Assembly (NCBI GenBank): GCA_922989275.2
Contig: OV277867.1
Span: 43,824,070-43,888,069, forward strand
DNA length: 64,000 nucleotides
DNA from: Gari tellinella
Lineage: Eukaryota > Mollusca > Bivalvia > Cardiida > Psammobiidae
Direction: 5' to 3'
In this document: one piece after another, positions 52,761 through 62,509 of the stretch
Layout: every line of letters starts with the position of its first letter
Position numbering within the stretch: position 1 is the stretch's first letter
The notes under the pieces: generated by a model
What the model was told of the DNA's origin: nothing
The model's input: the letters and a program-made list of their open reading frames with translations, nothing else
The model's database searches: none
Program-made: the position numbers and the translations under genes

Positions 52761-53010
52761 TACAGTGGAGAATCTGTTATTCTTTCCCGTTTAAACGCAA
52801 ACGTACGCAAACGCAAAGCGCTAAAATGTAGAAAAGAACAACTTTTGGACAATTCTGATATTTCATGTTTATCTTGGTGGCAAACAGTTTGGAGCCAGAT
52901 CAGACGCCGGGTTACCCGGCGTCTGATCTGGCTCCAAACTGTTTGCACTGCAAATAATAGTTTGAGCGTAAACGCGTTTATTGGGAAAAAATAACACATT
53001 CTCCACTGTA
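52761..53010 (-). mobile_element. Tc-A copy, full length 250 bp
   Basis: TACAGTGGAGAATCTG to CACATTCTCCACTGTA with a well-preserved core at about 52880-52947. Confidence 0.95.
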
Positions 53011-53057
53011 TATCTGAAATACGTTTATTTTTTTATTGAAACTAAAGTTAGTATTGT

Positions 53058-53312
53058 CCATCTTCTGCTTACGACGTCAGGGGTTGTGCGTTCGATCTCG
53101 GCTGGACCAAGTCCTTCGGATGAGACTTTATAAACCGAGGTCCGATGTATGAGTGTTTTACACTTGGCATCATAAAGAACCAGAAAACTCTTTCGATAAT
53201 AAGAGTAGGGCATCGCACCCGGGTTCTCTGTATCCGCCCCCTCTCTCTGGGGCGTCCAATTATCCCATAGATGGCAGAAACGGACGTCAACAAACAAAAC
53301 GAAAAACATTCT
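53058..53312 (+). repeat. tRNA-derived SINE, copy 3
   Basis: GTGCGTTCGATCTCGG (B-box-like) is followed by CCTTCGGATGAGACTTTAT, TTTACACTTGGCATC, AAGAGTAGGGCATCGCACC and GTATCCGCCCCCTCTC, then AAACGGACGTCAACAAACAA. The 3' part matches copy 1 (23612-23868) closely. The 94- and 74-codon minus frames here are shadows of the SINE. Confidence 0.65.
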
Positions 53313-53464
53313 GATTCACTGAGTAGTTAGTCATTCTGTCTTCGGTTACTCATTCCTCCATAGAACTTCAAATTGATTATCCCATGTTTTGATCATCATG
53401 TTTATTTTAGATCTAAATGAAGTTATTTGTCTTTTCTCGCTTTGTAGGAACATTTGTGTAATTT

Positions 53465-53714
53465 TACAGTGAAGAATCTGTTATTCTTTCCCAATAAACG
53501 CGTTTACGCTAAAACTATTATTTGCAGTGCAAACAGTTTGGAGCCAGATCAGACGCCGGGTAACCCGGCGTCTGATCAGGCTCCAAACTGTTTGCCACCA
53601 AGATAAACATGAATTATCAGAATTGTCCAAAACTTGTACTTTTCTACGTTTTAGTGTTTTGCGTTTGCGTACGTTTGCGTTTAAACGGGAAAGAATAACA
53701 GATTCTCCACTGTA
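53465..53714 (+). mobile_element. Tc-A copy, full length 250 bp
   Basis: TACAGTGAAGAATCTG to CAGATTCTCCACTGTA. The core is intact at about 53530-53596. ATGTGAAGCGCATTTGAACG follows. This and GAGCGCTATATAA are a short tail-like segment also found inverted inside the satellite at 32905. Confidence 0.95.
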
Positions 53715-53784
53715 TGTGAAGCGCATTTGAACGCACAACTCCTGTGTGAAAAGAGCGCTATATAACTCTGGAATAATAAAAATA

Positions 53785-54320
53785 ATTCCTGTTTCCAATT
53801 TAATCTAGTCCATTTTTGTCTATTTTTGGTTGTGCTTGTTTGTATTTATTGCAATATGCCAAATCGTGTAGTGCTCCTTGGTCGTCTCTGTTTTATAGTA
53901 TACTCCTCACATGTACACACTTTCCAAAGGACACATACAGTGGAGAATCTGTTATTCTTTCCCGTTTAAACGCAAACGTACGCAAACGCAAAACGCTAAA
54001 ACGTAGAAAAGAACAACTTTTGGACAATTCTGATAATTCTTGTTTATCTTGGTGGCAAACAGTTTGGAGACTGATCAGACGCCGGGTTACCCGGCGTCTG
54101 ATCTCGCTCCAAACTGTTTGCACGGCAAATAATAGTTTTAGCGTACACGCGTTTATTGGGAAAGAATAACGGATTCTCCACTGTAATTATTGCAATATGC
54201 CAACTCGTGTAAACCCTGATCAGAGTGCTCCTTGGTCGTGTCTGTTTTATAGTATACTCCTCACATGTACACACTTTCCAAAGGACACATACGCCTGCCT
54301 AGGGTTTAAATGCGGGTTAA
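53785..54320 (+). mobile_element. Pb-C-like sequence with internal duplication and a Tc-A insert
   Basis: TTCCTGTTTCCAATTTAATC and TAGTCCATTTTTGTC match the left half of Pb-C at 20718-20968. GTAAACCCTGATCAGAGTGC and CACATACGCCTGCCTAGGG match its right half. A segment of about 90 bp, from ATTGCAATATGCC to CAAAGGACACATA, occurs before (about 53848-53937) and after (about 54188-54290) the Tc-A at 53936-54185. Only the second copy has AAACCCTGATCAG. Confidence 0.6.
53936..54185 (-). mobile_element. Tc-A copy, full length 250 bp, between duplicated flanks
   Basis: TACAGTGGAGAATCTG to CGGATTCTCCACTGTA. The core has GGAGACTGATC on one arm and GATCTCGCTCC on the other. Confidence 0.95.
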
Positions 54321-54632
54321 ACGCAAACACAAAGCATGAAAATGTAGAAAACCACACTTTGATACATGTACATATCGCAAATGGTGACGATTTATAAGAA
54401 TATGAGTTGCAAACGGTTTAGATGGATGGATGGATGGGTTTTATGGCACTGCGACATAAAATAGGTCCTATAGCGCCGATGAATGATGAGGGACGATCAG
54501 ATGAGATGGTGGTGATTTCAGGAAGATGAGTTCGGCTTATCTCATTCGTTGTTAAGCATAGTATGGGATAAAACCACCAACCTGCCCTGACGCCGAGTTA
54601 GCAACAGAACTACATGTGTGTTGTTTTTGTTT
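54321..54632. other. Gene-free stretch
   Basis: (ATGG)n-like GATGGATGGATGGATGGG at about 54420 and GGGATAAAACCACC are repeat-like. No gene is visible. Confidence 0.4.
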
Positions 54633-54870
54633 TACAGTGAAGAAAACATTATACTTTCCCAATAAACGCGTTTACGCTAAAACTTAACTTGCAATGCAAA
54701 CGGTTTTGAGCCCGATCAGACGCCGAAAAACCCAGTGTCTGATCAAGCTCCATACTGTTTGTCACTCTGATTAAAATGAATAGTCAGAATTATCAAAAAA
54801 AATCATTTTGTTCATTTTAGTGTTTTGCGTTTGCGTTTAAACAGGAAAGAATAACGCCTTCTTCACTATA
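54633..54870 (+). mobile_element. Older Tc-A copy, 238 bp
   Basis: TACAGTGAAGAAAACATT to CGCCTTCTTCACTATA. The core is partly worn (CAAACGGTTTTGAGCCC, GACGCCGAAAAACCCAG). Confidence 0.8.
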
Positions 54871-54935
54871 CACAAACACGTTAAATAGCAAAGAAAAGAA
54901 ACTCAATTTAAACGGCGGTAAAGATAGTTTAGTTC

Positions 54936-55144
54936 TAGTTGACAGGAAGTTGTTCTTTCCCAAGGCTAAACAATTAATTCCCTTTAAAACAGTTTTGAGC
55001 CAGATCAGAATCTTAACCGCTTATCTTTCAATTTAAAATGAATAGTCATTTATTGAAACTGTACACTATTTATTTTTTTCTACATTTTATTGCAGTGCGC
55101 TTACATGCATTTAAATGGGAAATAATAACGTATTTTTCACAGTA
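54936..55144 (+). mobile_element. Very old Tc-A remnant
   Basis: GTTGTTCTTTCCCAAGGC at the left, AAAACAGTTTTGAGCCAGATC in the middle and AAATGGGAAATAATAACG with TTTTTCACAGTA at the right keep the Tc-A order. One palindrome arm is gone. Confidence 0.5.
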
Positions 55145-55584
55145 GGCGATTAGATTGTGCCACATATTTGACGAGTTTCTCCCCGATAAAGATCTACTTG
55201 TTTTCAAACCTTAGGTTTTGGATAATTTTGACTTTAACATATTGATAGGAATATTCCACAGTTTTGATCCAGATCAGATGTTATTCGTTGTCTGATTTGA
55301 ATCCAAAATTTGTAAAATACAGTATAATCGCACTAACATTATACATAAAATGATGTAGTGAATACTTTAGGAACTTGAAGGTGAATTTCCTCGATGTTTA
55401 TCTAATAAAACCACTCAGTGAAAATTCGTGTTTGCCTCTTTAGGAATAAATGGAAAACAAATATATAATCCAATACTTGTTAAACAGTTAATTACATGCA
55501 TCAGTATCAATCAAAATAGATTTCTCAGAATGCAAGTTTCTGTGTAACTTCAATGCTTTCTCTGCCAATGGTGCTAAAACGCGA
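55145..55584. other. Gene-free stretch with a core remnant
   Basis: CACAGTTTTGATCCAGATCAG and GTTGTCTGATTTGAATCC at 55258-55310 are a decayed core. No gene is visible. Confidence 0.4.
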
Positions 55585-55796
55585 CTTTGCAAACAGTTTG
55601 TTTCCTGACCAGACGCCGCGTGACGCGACGTCTGATCAGGATCCAAACTGTTTGACATTTGCATCGATATTTCTTCAGTCGAAAAGGCATAAATCCGATT
55701 AAAAAAGTTATCGAAGACAACACTATAAATGTAGGTAATGTTTTGGCGGGAACAGGTTTAAAGCTGAAAACAAAACAAGAGCGTGAAATGGTTAAA
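55585..55796 (-). mobile_element. Pb-B copy, inverted, diverged
   Basis: The core GCAAACAGTTTGTTTCCTGA, CAGACGCCGCGTGACGCG, CTGATCAGGATCC lies at 55588-55652. The right end GCGTGAAATGGTTAA is the complement of a Pb-B left end. CATTTGCATCGATATTTCTTC parallels ACGAGTATCGATG-type sequence in other copies. Confidence 0.55.
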
Positions 55797-55864
55797 CTTT
55801 GCAGTTTTTTGTTATGTGAACGTAAATAAAATTGTATAGATGGAGGGAATAATTATTTCAATTG

Positions 55865-56070
55865 TTAATCTCTTCACTGCCATAACGTAGCAATCTTTCA
55901 ACCCAATGGGAGACCAACTTGTGCCTATATTTGCAAACAGCTTGAATTCAGATCAGACGCCGCGTTGTTCGGCGTCTGATCTGGATTCAAACTGTTTGTC
56001 ACTCGTTATTAAGGTTTTTTCTGCAAAATGTCCATTATGTAACATTGAGAAAATGAGCAGAAGACAATAT
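55865..56070 (+). mobile_element. Pb-B copy, right end lost
   Basis: TTAATCTCTTCACTGCCATAACG starts at 55865. The core CAAACAGCTTGAATTCAGATC, GACGCCGCGTTGTTCGGCG, GATCTGGATTCAAACTG lies at about 55934-55998. Both arms carry GAATTC/GGATTC-type changes, so they still pair. Confidence 0.6.
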
Positions 56071-56603
56071 TAAGCAGACGAGATTTCGGTAGTGAATAGG
56101 TTGGACTTAATATTCTTGTTTGGAGAAACAGCAGCAAGCGTTGTTGTAAAGAGGGAATCGTTGTTTAGAGGGCCGGTGTAGAGAGGGAGCACTGTACTAT
56201 GACGCTGTTTAAACATACACGTCTTGTCATTAACCTTTCTATGGTGAAAGAGTTAGAGAAGGCAATACAACTTGGCAGTGAAAAAGTCAATCTCCTCTAT
56301 CAAATTACACCATCTACAATGATAAAGTCATTCACCCCTGATACTTTTAATGAACACTATTTAATTAAGCCAAGTCCATTTTTTTTATCTAGGTTCGATT
56401 GTAGTAATATAAAGCAAAATGACAAACTTTTTAAAGAACCCTATGATCAGGATCTACACAGTTTGCATATTACACGTGTAGTCTTCACAGATACACATTG
56501 TTTTTTAGTGACAAGTATATTTTTGGCTAGGGCTGGAAGTGTTTATAAAGTCACCGTATTTCGTATTTTAACTGGGAACTTATTTTATAGTACTGTATCC
56601 AGA

Positions 56604-56788
56604 TACAGTAGAGAATCTGTTATTCTTTCCCGTTTAAACGCAAACGTACGCAAACGCAAAGCACTAAAACGTAGAAAAGAACAACTTTTGGACAATTCTG
56701 ATAATTCTTGTTTATCTTGGTGGCAAACAGATTGGAGCCTTATCAGACGCCGGGTTACCCGGCGTCTGATCAGGATCCATACTGTTTC
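56604..56788 (-). mobile_element. Truncated or recombinant Tc-A
   Basis: The left TIR and left arm are normal (TACAGTAGAGAATCTG, core to CCCGGCGTCTGATC). The right arm then reads CAGGATCCATACTGTTTCC, as in a Pb-B-type core, and ends without the right TIR. It adds 60 codons to an otherwise unrecognised frame (56199-56801). Confidence 0.75.
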
Positions 56789-57228
56789 CAGCTGTAAATA
56801 AAATCAAACTGAACATTAAGGATTAAGGGCAAAGAAACTGTCACGCGAGACGACCTTTTACGTCATATAAATGATGTAAATGCATTAGCCATCCCTCCAT
56901 GTCTATGGTAATGTACTATAGGGAGTTATAATCAGATTCTCGGATGGTATAAACATCTTCACTTGTCAAATCCATCGTTCTACAGGGCATTTTAACGCCT
57001 TCAGCTTATACCAAAGAGGCTTGATATGCAACTAGATCTGACCATGTTAAGATACCGGCGATCTGTTTAAAATCTGTAAGTATATCAATGTTTATATATA
57101 CTAGTAATAGCTCTATATACATATGTATGCAGCATATGTGTATTAAAAATAAAGTCCGTTAATATTAATTTAGGCCAACTGTAATAATTAAAAGAACACA
57201 TTGTAACAATAGCAGTAGTACATATATA
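56789..57228. other. Gene-free stretch
   Basis: No repeat or exon was recognised. Confidence 0.4.
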
Positions 57229-57478
57229 TACAGTGGAGAATGTGTTATTCTTTCCCAATAAACGCGTTTACGCTAAAACTATTATTTGCAGTGCAAACAG
57301 TTTGGAGCCAGATCAGACGCCGGGTAACCCGGAGTCTGATCAGGCTCCAAACTGTTTGCCACCAAGATAAACATGAATTATCAGAATTGTCCAAAAGTTG
57401 TACTTTTCTACGTTTTAGTGTTTTGCGTTTGCGTACGTTTGCGTTTAAACGGGAAAGAATAACAGATTCTCCACTGTA
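57229..57478 (+). mobile_element. Tc-A copy, full length 250 bp
   Basis: TACAGTGGAGAATGTG to CAGATTCTCCACTGTA. One core base pair is broken (CCCGGAGTCTG). Confidence 0.95.
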
Positions 57479-57704
57479 ACATATTAACTCAATCTTTAAT
57501 GTAAGGGAGATGATGTATACATGTATACCTTATCAGAATGTCTTTAATGAGTCCATCTGATCTTGGACTGCACAATTAGTCATACATATGAATAACTTTT
57601 GGAAACACTGCTCAAGAGTTCAGTTTTATGAAACGGGTACCTGGTATCTAATGTTGTCGTAAGCTAGAATGTAAAAGTCTCAATTAAAATGCATTTCTCC
57701 ATCT

Positions 57705-57947
57705 ACAAGGTTGCCATTTCTCCGGATTTTTCCTTAATCTTCGGATTTCTTTTCGAGTACATGGTAGCTTAAAGCAGACTGAAAGTAAAGCAGAATGTGC
57801 CTTAAGGCGCATTCTGCTTTACTTTCAGCCAGCTTTAAGTAGCCACGTGTCAACAAAACTAGAAACAGGCGATGGGGAAAAGGTACGATTCATAAAATCG
57901 CACTTGAAAAATGCGTATTTGGAAATCTTAGGATTATGGCAGCCCTG
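57705..57947. mobile_element. Element S, interrupted by a Pb-A fragment
   Basis: AAGGTTGCCATTTCTCCGG at the left and TTAGGATTATGGCAGCCCTG at the right are imperfect inverted ends. A lone end of the same type stands at 16138. The Pb-A fragment 57769-57884 lies inside. Confidence 0.5.
57769..57884 (+). mobile_element. Pb-A fragment
   Basis: CTTAAAGCAGACTGAAAGTAAAG, centre GTGCCTTAAGGCGC and CTTTACTTTCAGCCAGC form the palindrome. CAAAACTAGAAACAGGCGATGG matches the short Pb-A form. The terminal TTAA is not clear. Confidence 0.55.
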
Positions 57948-58075
57948 CATCTAACCCTGTCTTGTGATGAGATGTACAAGACAGGATTAGAATAGTGAAA
58001 TCAGAAAGTAATGCACTTTACAGAATTGACTTACGACCGTTTTTGTCGTACATGTACGAAATTTTATGAAACGTG

Positions 58076-58878
58076 CACTAGTCGTATTTTTGAGCTGTCA
58101 GCAGAACGGTTATAAAGTTCTACAGTTGATGCATACCTTTACCAGAAATAATTAATGTGTTTTAGAATGTTGCTATGTGCTACCACCTGTTATGATATAC
58201 GAAGTATATCGTGTAATGCATATGTATGGCTTTAACAGGGGTATTACTTTATTCGGTGGAGGAGTAAAATAAATGCGTACGAATGCATACATTTCAAATA
58301 GATATGGGTATAACACCAATGTCTGCTATAAGCAGGTGTTTACTGTACATTGACAGGCACATATGGTTTTAATTTTACGAAATGTGCACAATGTATTGCA
58401 AAAAGGATTAATAAAACTGCAATAAAAAGTATCAAGCTTACACCTAGACGCACATGGGTATATGGAGAATTTATTACGTTGGGAATAAACTTATTAAGCA
58501 GAATATTCCGTGTGGCGAAGAGGCTATTTTTCCGTTAAATCTGTTCCTCCCTTAAAAACCTAAAATGGACAATTCCAGTTTCCTATGTTTTCTAGTCCAT
58601 CCAAAGACCATTAAATTAGCACCAATTTAATATACACCAATACGCTTTCTTAAATGTGAGTATATAGGTGTCTCCCTATCATGCTGAACAGGACGTCGAA
58701 TAAACATATTTTGTGTTTAAATTTTGTTGCATTTAAATTTAGTTCGCCCGCTCGTTGGTGAAGCATAATTCTGATAGTCAAAATGGTTAGTTATCAGATT
58801 CCAAGATTTGAAATCGACATTCTCGGCGTCTGCTATGGATCTGTAATATTAACAAATGTGAGCACAGTCCCGCTAGGC
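58076..58878. other. Gene-free stretch with a Pb-C left end
   Basis: TTAAATCTGTTCCTCCC at 58535 with AAATGGACAATTCCAGTTTCC is the left part of a Pb-C copy that fades by about 58640. The 62-codon frame at 58350-58538 has no known motif. Confidence 0.4.
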
Positions 58879-59117
58879 TACACTATAGAAAACGCAATTC
58901 TTTCCGTTTAAACGAAACTTGACAGAAACGCAATTCAATAAAGATGTTAAGGGACGTATTGACGATTTTATATATAGCCTACATCTAAATGACAAACAGT
59001 TTGGATACTGAGCAGATGCTGGGTTACCCGGCGTTGATATGGCTCAAAACTGTTGGCGATGTACATGTGCTAGCAGTAAAACGTTTAATGGGAAAGAATA
59101 ACGATATCTCCACTGTA
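58879..59117 (-). mobile_element. Older Tc-A copy, 239 bp
   Basis: TACACTATAGAAAACGC to CGATATCTCCACTGTA. The core has changed on both arms (CAAACAGTTTGGATACTG, CGGCGTTGATATGGC). Confidence 0.75.
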
Positions 59118-59482
59118 AGAACTTTACCGGTATGCTTTTTTGATTTGACACATTTTGAAGTTTGAAGACCAATAAATTGGTTTTCCAGGACAGATCGCCT
59201 TGATTAAACCTATAACTATATCTGTTAAAGTGTCTCATGCGTTAACATGTTAAGTCTGAAGTTCTCCTATCACAATTCAAACTGTTCGCATGACCGGTAG
59301 AAAGTATCGAAGCAAAATACCTTAACCAGTTGACGGATTTGTAAAGAAGCCTTTTAGTGGTGCGTTTGGCCTACTTCAAGCGCTTTACATGTACATGTAT
59401 GAGATTTCAATATCTTACTCCCCCCTCAATAGATGGTCACTGGTTAGGGATTGTATTGTATAAACCTTTATTCAACCGATGG
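59118..59482. other. Gene-free stretch
   Basis: Unique AT-rich sequence. CACAATTCAAACTGTTCGC at about 59272 is a lone core arm. Confidence 0.4.
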
Positions 59483-59732
59483 TACAGTGGAGAATCTGTT
59501 ATTCTTTCCCGTTTAAACGCAAACGTACGCAAACGCAAAGCACTAAAACGTAGAAAATAACAACTTTTGGACAATTCTGATATTTCATGTTTATCTTGGT
59601 GGCAAACAGTTTGGAGCCTGATCAGACGCCGGGTTACCCGGCGTCTGATATGGCTCCAAACTGTTTGCACTGCAAATAATAGTTTTAGCGTAAACGCGTT
59701 TATTGGGAAAGAATAACAGATTCTCCACTGTA
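59483..59732 (-). mobile_element. Tc-A copy, full length 250 bp
   Basis: TACAGTGGAGAATCTG to CAGATTCTCCACTGTA, with an intact core at about 59602-59669. Confidence 0.95.
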
Positions 59733-59849
59733 AGAACTGGGGTGTATGAATACGTCAAGTTCTACACATACATGTAGATAATGAATATCTAGCTATATTG
59801 ATATTTATATCTAGTTGTTTGATTAGTTGGACAACATGTTCAATGCCGT

Positions 59850-60640
59850 GATATTACCATGCCAATGAAACTTTATTTTTCAGCGGAGCTAACTAATATA
59901 GATTTAGACCAACGTTTTGGCATTTTAACCAATTATCAATCAATGCAAATATCTAAGGACACCTGCTCTAAAAAGTATGATCAGTTGCGTGTCAGTTGCC
60001 ACTCTTTGCTGATGAAGTTAGCAGTTTGTGTCCCGTGTGCAGAGTACAGTAGAGTAAAGGTTTTCTTCCTCAATAAACCCGTTTACGCTATAACTATTAT
60101 TTCCATTGCAAACGGTTTGGAAGCAGATCAGACGCCGGGTAACCCGGCGTCTGATCAGGCTCCAAACTGTTTGCATCTCAGATTAAAACTTGTAGTCAGA
60201 ATTGTCAAAAAAAATGTTATTTTCTATATTTCATTGCCATGCGTTTACGTTTCGTTTGCGTTCAACCGGAAGAACAACGTTTTCTCCACTGAATTGCAGA
60301 TCGATAGCCAACTCGCAATCGATGACAAACGAGGGCCCACGATTTCTTTACTGAACTCATGGCTGGTTGGATACGGGTCCAGCCTGTTCTACGTGTTTTG
60401 CATTTCTGTAGATAATAGCTGTTAGTAGGTATGCTATATTTTACATAAAAGTTACTGTTAAGTGCATTTTTTTTGCTTTTCATTCCAGGGTATTACAACA
60501 TCTTGAAAATCTTAGGTTTATATATATTTTGCACAACCATCCACAGAATTTTATATTTCCACAACGCACTTCGCTGAATGTTTTTTTTAAATATATTTCT
60601 TGTTTAATTATATTGTATAATGCAAAAAGATTAGTTATTG
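59850..60640 (+). repeat. Dispersed repeat X, copy 3, carrying an old Tc-A
   Basis: ATTTTTCAGCGGAGCTAAC and TTTAGACCAACGTTTTGG match the start of copy 1 at 18331-18375. CATTCCAGGGTATTACAAC, TTGCACAACCATCCACAG and TTTTTTAAATATATTTCTTG match its end at 19335-19450 in the same order. The middle differs and includes the Tc-A at 60045-60293. Confidence 0.55.
60045..60293 (+). mobile_element. Older Tc-A copy, 249 bp
   Basis: TACAGTAGAGTAAAGG to CGTTTTCTCCACTGAA. The core is good (CAAACGGTTTGGAAGC, GATCAGACGCCGGGTAACCC). Flanks match those of the copy at 50333-50572. Confidence 0.85.
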
Positions 60641-61092
60641 CATACAGAGTTTGAGCAATGAAAATTGAACCTTTTTCATATTTTTGCAAAACAGATTGAA
60701 TCCCGGTGACACACCGGGTATCTCTGCTCCTGATCTGAATGCAACCTGTATGATACTTTTGAAATGGCAGTTATGATCAAAATGCAAAAGATTGAAAATG
60801 ATCCAAGATTCATGGCAAACGCTTTATACCCATTGACATCGAGTTCTATGACTAGCTGCTGACGAAATATCTACAAATAAATACAATCAATTGAGCTAAA
60901 GCGATCTTGCAGACAACAGTATTGAAGCAGACTACACTATATTGGTGCAGGGGTATATTTGGCGCCCAAAGTATCAACCAATCGTGTTAGCTGTTCCATT
61001 ACTATTGTTTTGTCTGATGTTGTGGTACATGTATGTATGTTCTATGTCAGACTGTGAAGTGGTAAACATTAGTTTTGACTGGTATTCTATGC
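60641..61092. other. Gene-free stretch with a core remnant
   Basis: GCAAAACAGATTGAATCCCGG, TGACACACCGGG and GATCTGAATGCAACCTG at 60688-60752 are a decayed core. No gene is visible. Confidence 0.4.
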
Positions 61093-61335
61093 TATAATGG
61101 AGAAAACGTTATTCTTTCCCAAATAACTCGTTTACGCAAAAAACAAGTTCCATTACAAACAGTTTGGAGCTAGATCAGACGCCGGGTAACCCGGCGTCTG
61201 ACCAGACTCAAAACTTTTTGCCACCAAGATAACCATGAGTTAGCAGAATTGTCAAACAATTGAACTTTTCTACGATTTAGTGCTTTGTGTTTGCGTTTCG
61301 TTCAAACAGGAAAGAATAACGTATTATCCACTGTA
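61093..61335 (+). mobile_element. Tc-A copy, 243 bp, moderately diverged
   Basis: TATAATGGAGAAAACG to CGTATTATCCACTGTA. The core is CAAACAGTTTGGAGCTAG, GACGCCGGGTAACCCGGCGTC, then CAGACTCAAAACTTTTTG. Confidence 0.85.
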
Positions 61336-61339
61336 CACA

Positions 61340-61850
61340 CTGTAAATTCAAGTGTTAAATACTAGAACACGTATTGAACGCAATAATGCAACAGATATTG
61401 AACGCGTCCAAACGCGTCATTGTGTTCAATTGGTGTTCTGATATTTAACGCTAGGTGTTCAACATAGTGTTCAAATATTAACGCATCCCGTTCAAAATTG
61501 TTCAAATTGAACACCATGTGTTCAAAATTGAACGCATTTTGGTGTTCTATTTATAAACGTGTGACGCGTTCAAAATCGATGCAACAGATATTGAACATGT
61601 AGAACGTGTTCAAAGGAATTGTGTTAAGTTTTCGAACATTGTTTGAACACACATATGTTTAAATTTGAACACCCTGGCATTCTCGTTTGAACACATGCTA
61701 CTTCAAGTTTGAACGATTGGTGTTCAATCATTTAGAACACTATTTGAACAAACGTGTTTAAATTTGAACATCCTGACATTCGCATTTTGAACACATGTTT
61801 GCAAACGTTTGAACAGATATTGTTGAAGTATTGAATGTGCAATTTAAAGC
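61340..61850. repeat. GTTCAAA/TTTGAACAC-rich domain
   Basis: TTGAAC, GTTCAA, GAACAC and GTGTTC recur dozens of times in about 500 bp, in both orientations and without strict period (for example 61500-61560 and 61620-61800). Being short complementary motifs they make the stretch highly self-pairing. No coding frame was found. Confidence 0.65.
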
Positions 61851-62509
61851 AACTTTTAAGCTTGAAAGTGCCTGCCTTCTACTTCCGATGACGTTTCCTT
61901 AATGCAGATTAAATAGTTCCCTGCCTTTCAGCATACGGCCGTAAGAAACTAATTTGGAAAAAGAGTAGTTGTTTTATTGACCTTTATTTAACATCTTTAT
62001 TTTTCACAACTTAGAGTAGATCTCTTTACAAAGTTGATATTGTACATTTTTATCATCAACACAATTTAATAATGACTTCCTTAAAGTTTGTGCACTGCAG
62101 ATTTTATCAGCAGGCTAAGCGCTTCTATAGCGTTTGAGTTAAGTCTAGGTTTGCTCAAACCTGACCAATCAAAGGCTTGAGAACAATTTCAGACTCAACT
62201 CAAACGCTTTATAAGCAAGGACCCTGAAATTTTTCAATTTTCAGAAGATTTCAACTTCAAGATATTGTAAAATGTACACGCATAAGGGACTCATACGTTT
62301 TCACTGGGAATTGGTGTGATTCTAAAGTTAACACTGAAAATGCCTATACGTATTGCACATTTCAATTAAAAGTCATGACACTTTTTCAGTCACTCTTGTA
62401 ACATGTCAAAATATTGAATGCATCAGCACCACATGTATACGTGCATTGGCGACACCCAGTGACACACTGATTTAGAAATTCTCTTCAGTTTATATGGTTT
62501 TCAGCTTAA
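61851..62509. other. Gene-free stretch containing hairpin W copy 2
   Basis: Apart from the hairpin (62121-62216) nothing was recognised. This stretch lies 3' of the possible minus-strand terminal exon and may hold its untranslated region. Confidence 0.4.
62121..62216. repeat. Hairpin element W, copy 2
   Basis: Arms GCTTCTATAGCGTTTGAGTT... and ...AACTCAAACGCTTTATAAGC pair over about 26 bp. The loop contains CTGACCAATCAAAGGCTTGA, nearly the same as in copy 1 (14128-14218). Confidence 0.6.

Larger units (their letters stand above)
57624..58075 (-). mobile_element. Element V, second copy, interrupted by element S
   Basis: TTTTATGAAACG ends stand at 57624 and about 58060. The part 57636-57700 (ATGTTGTCGTAAGCTAG, TAAAAGTCTCAATT) and the part 57948-58060 (AACCCTGTCTTGTGATG, AAGACAGGATTAGAATAG, ACTTACGACCG) are halves of the V seen intact at 44864-45064. 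The S element lies between. Confidence 0.55.

Noticed and set aside
56199..56801. 200-codon frame, the longest in the window
   Set aside because: Its last 60 codons or so are Tc-A sequence, the first part shows no known motif, and there is a decayed core arm inside (GATCAGGATCTACACAGTTTG).
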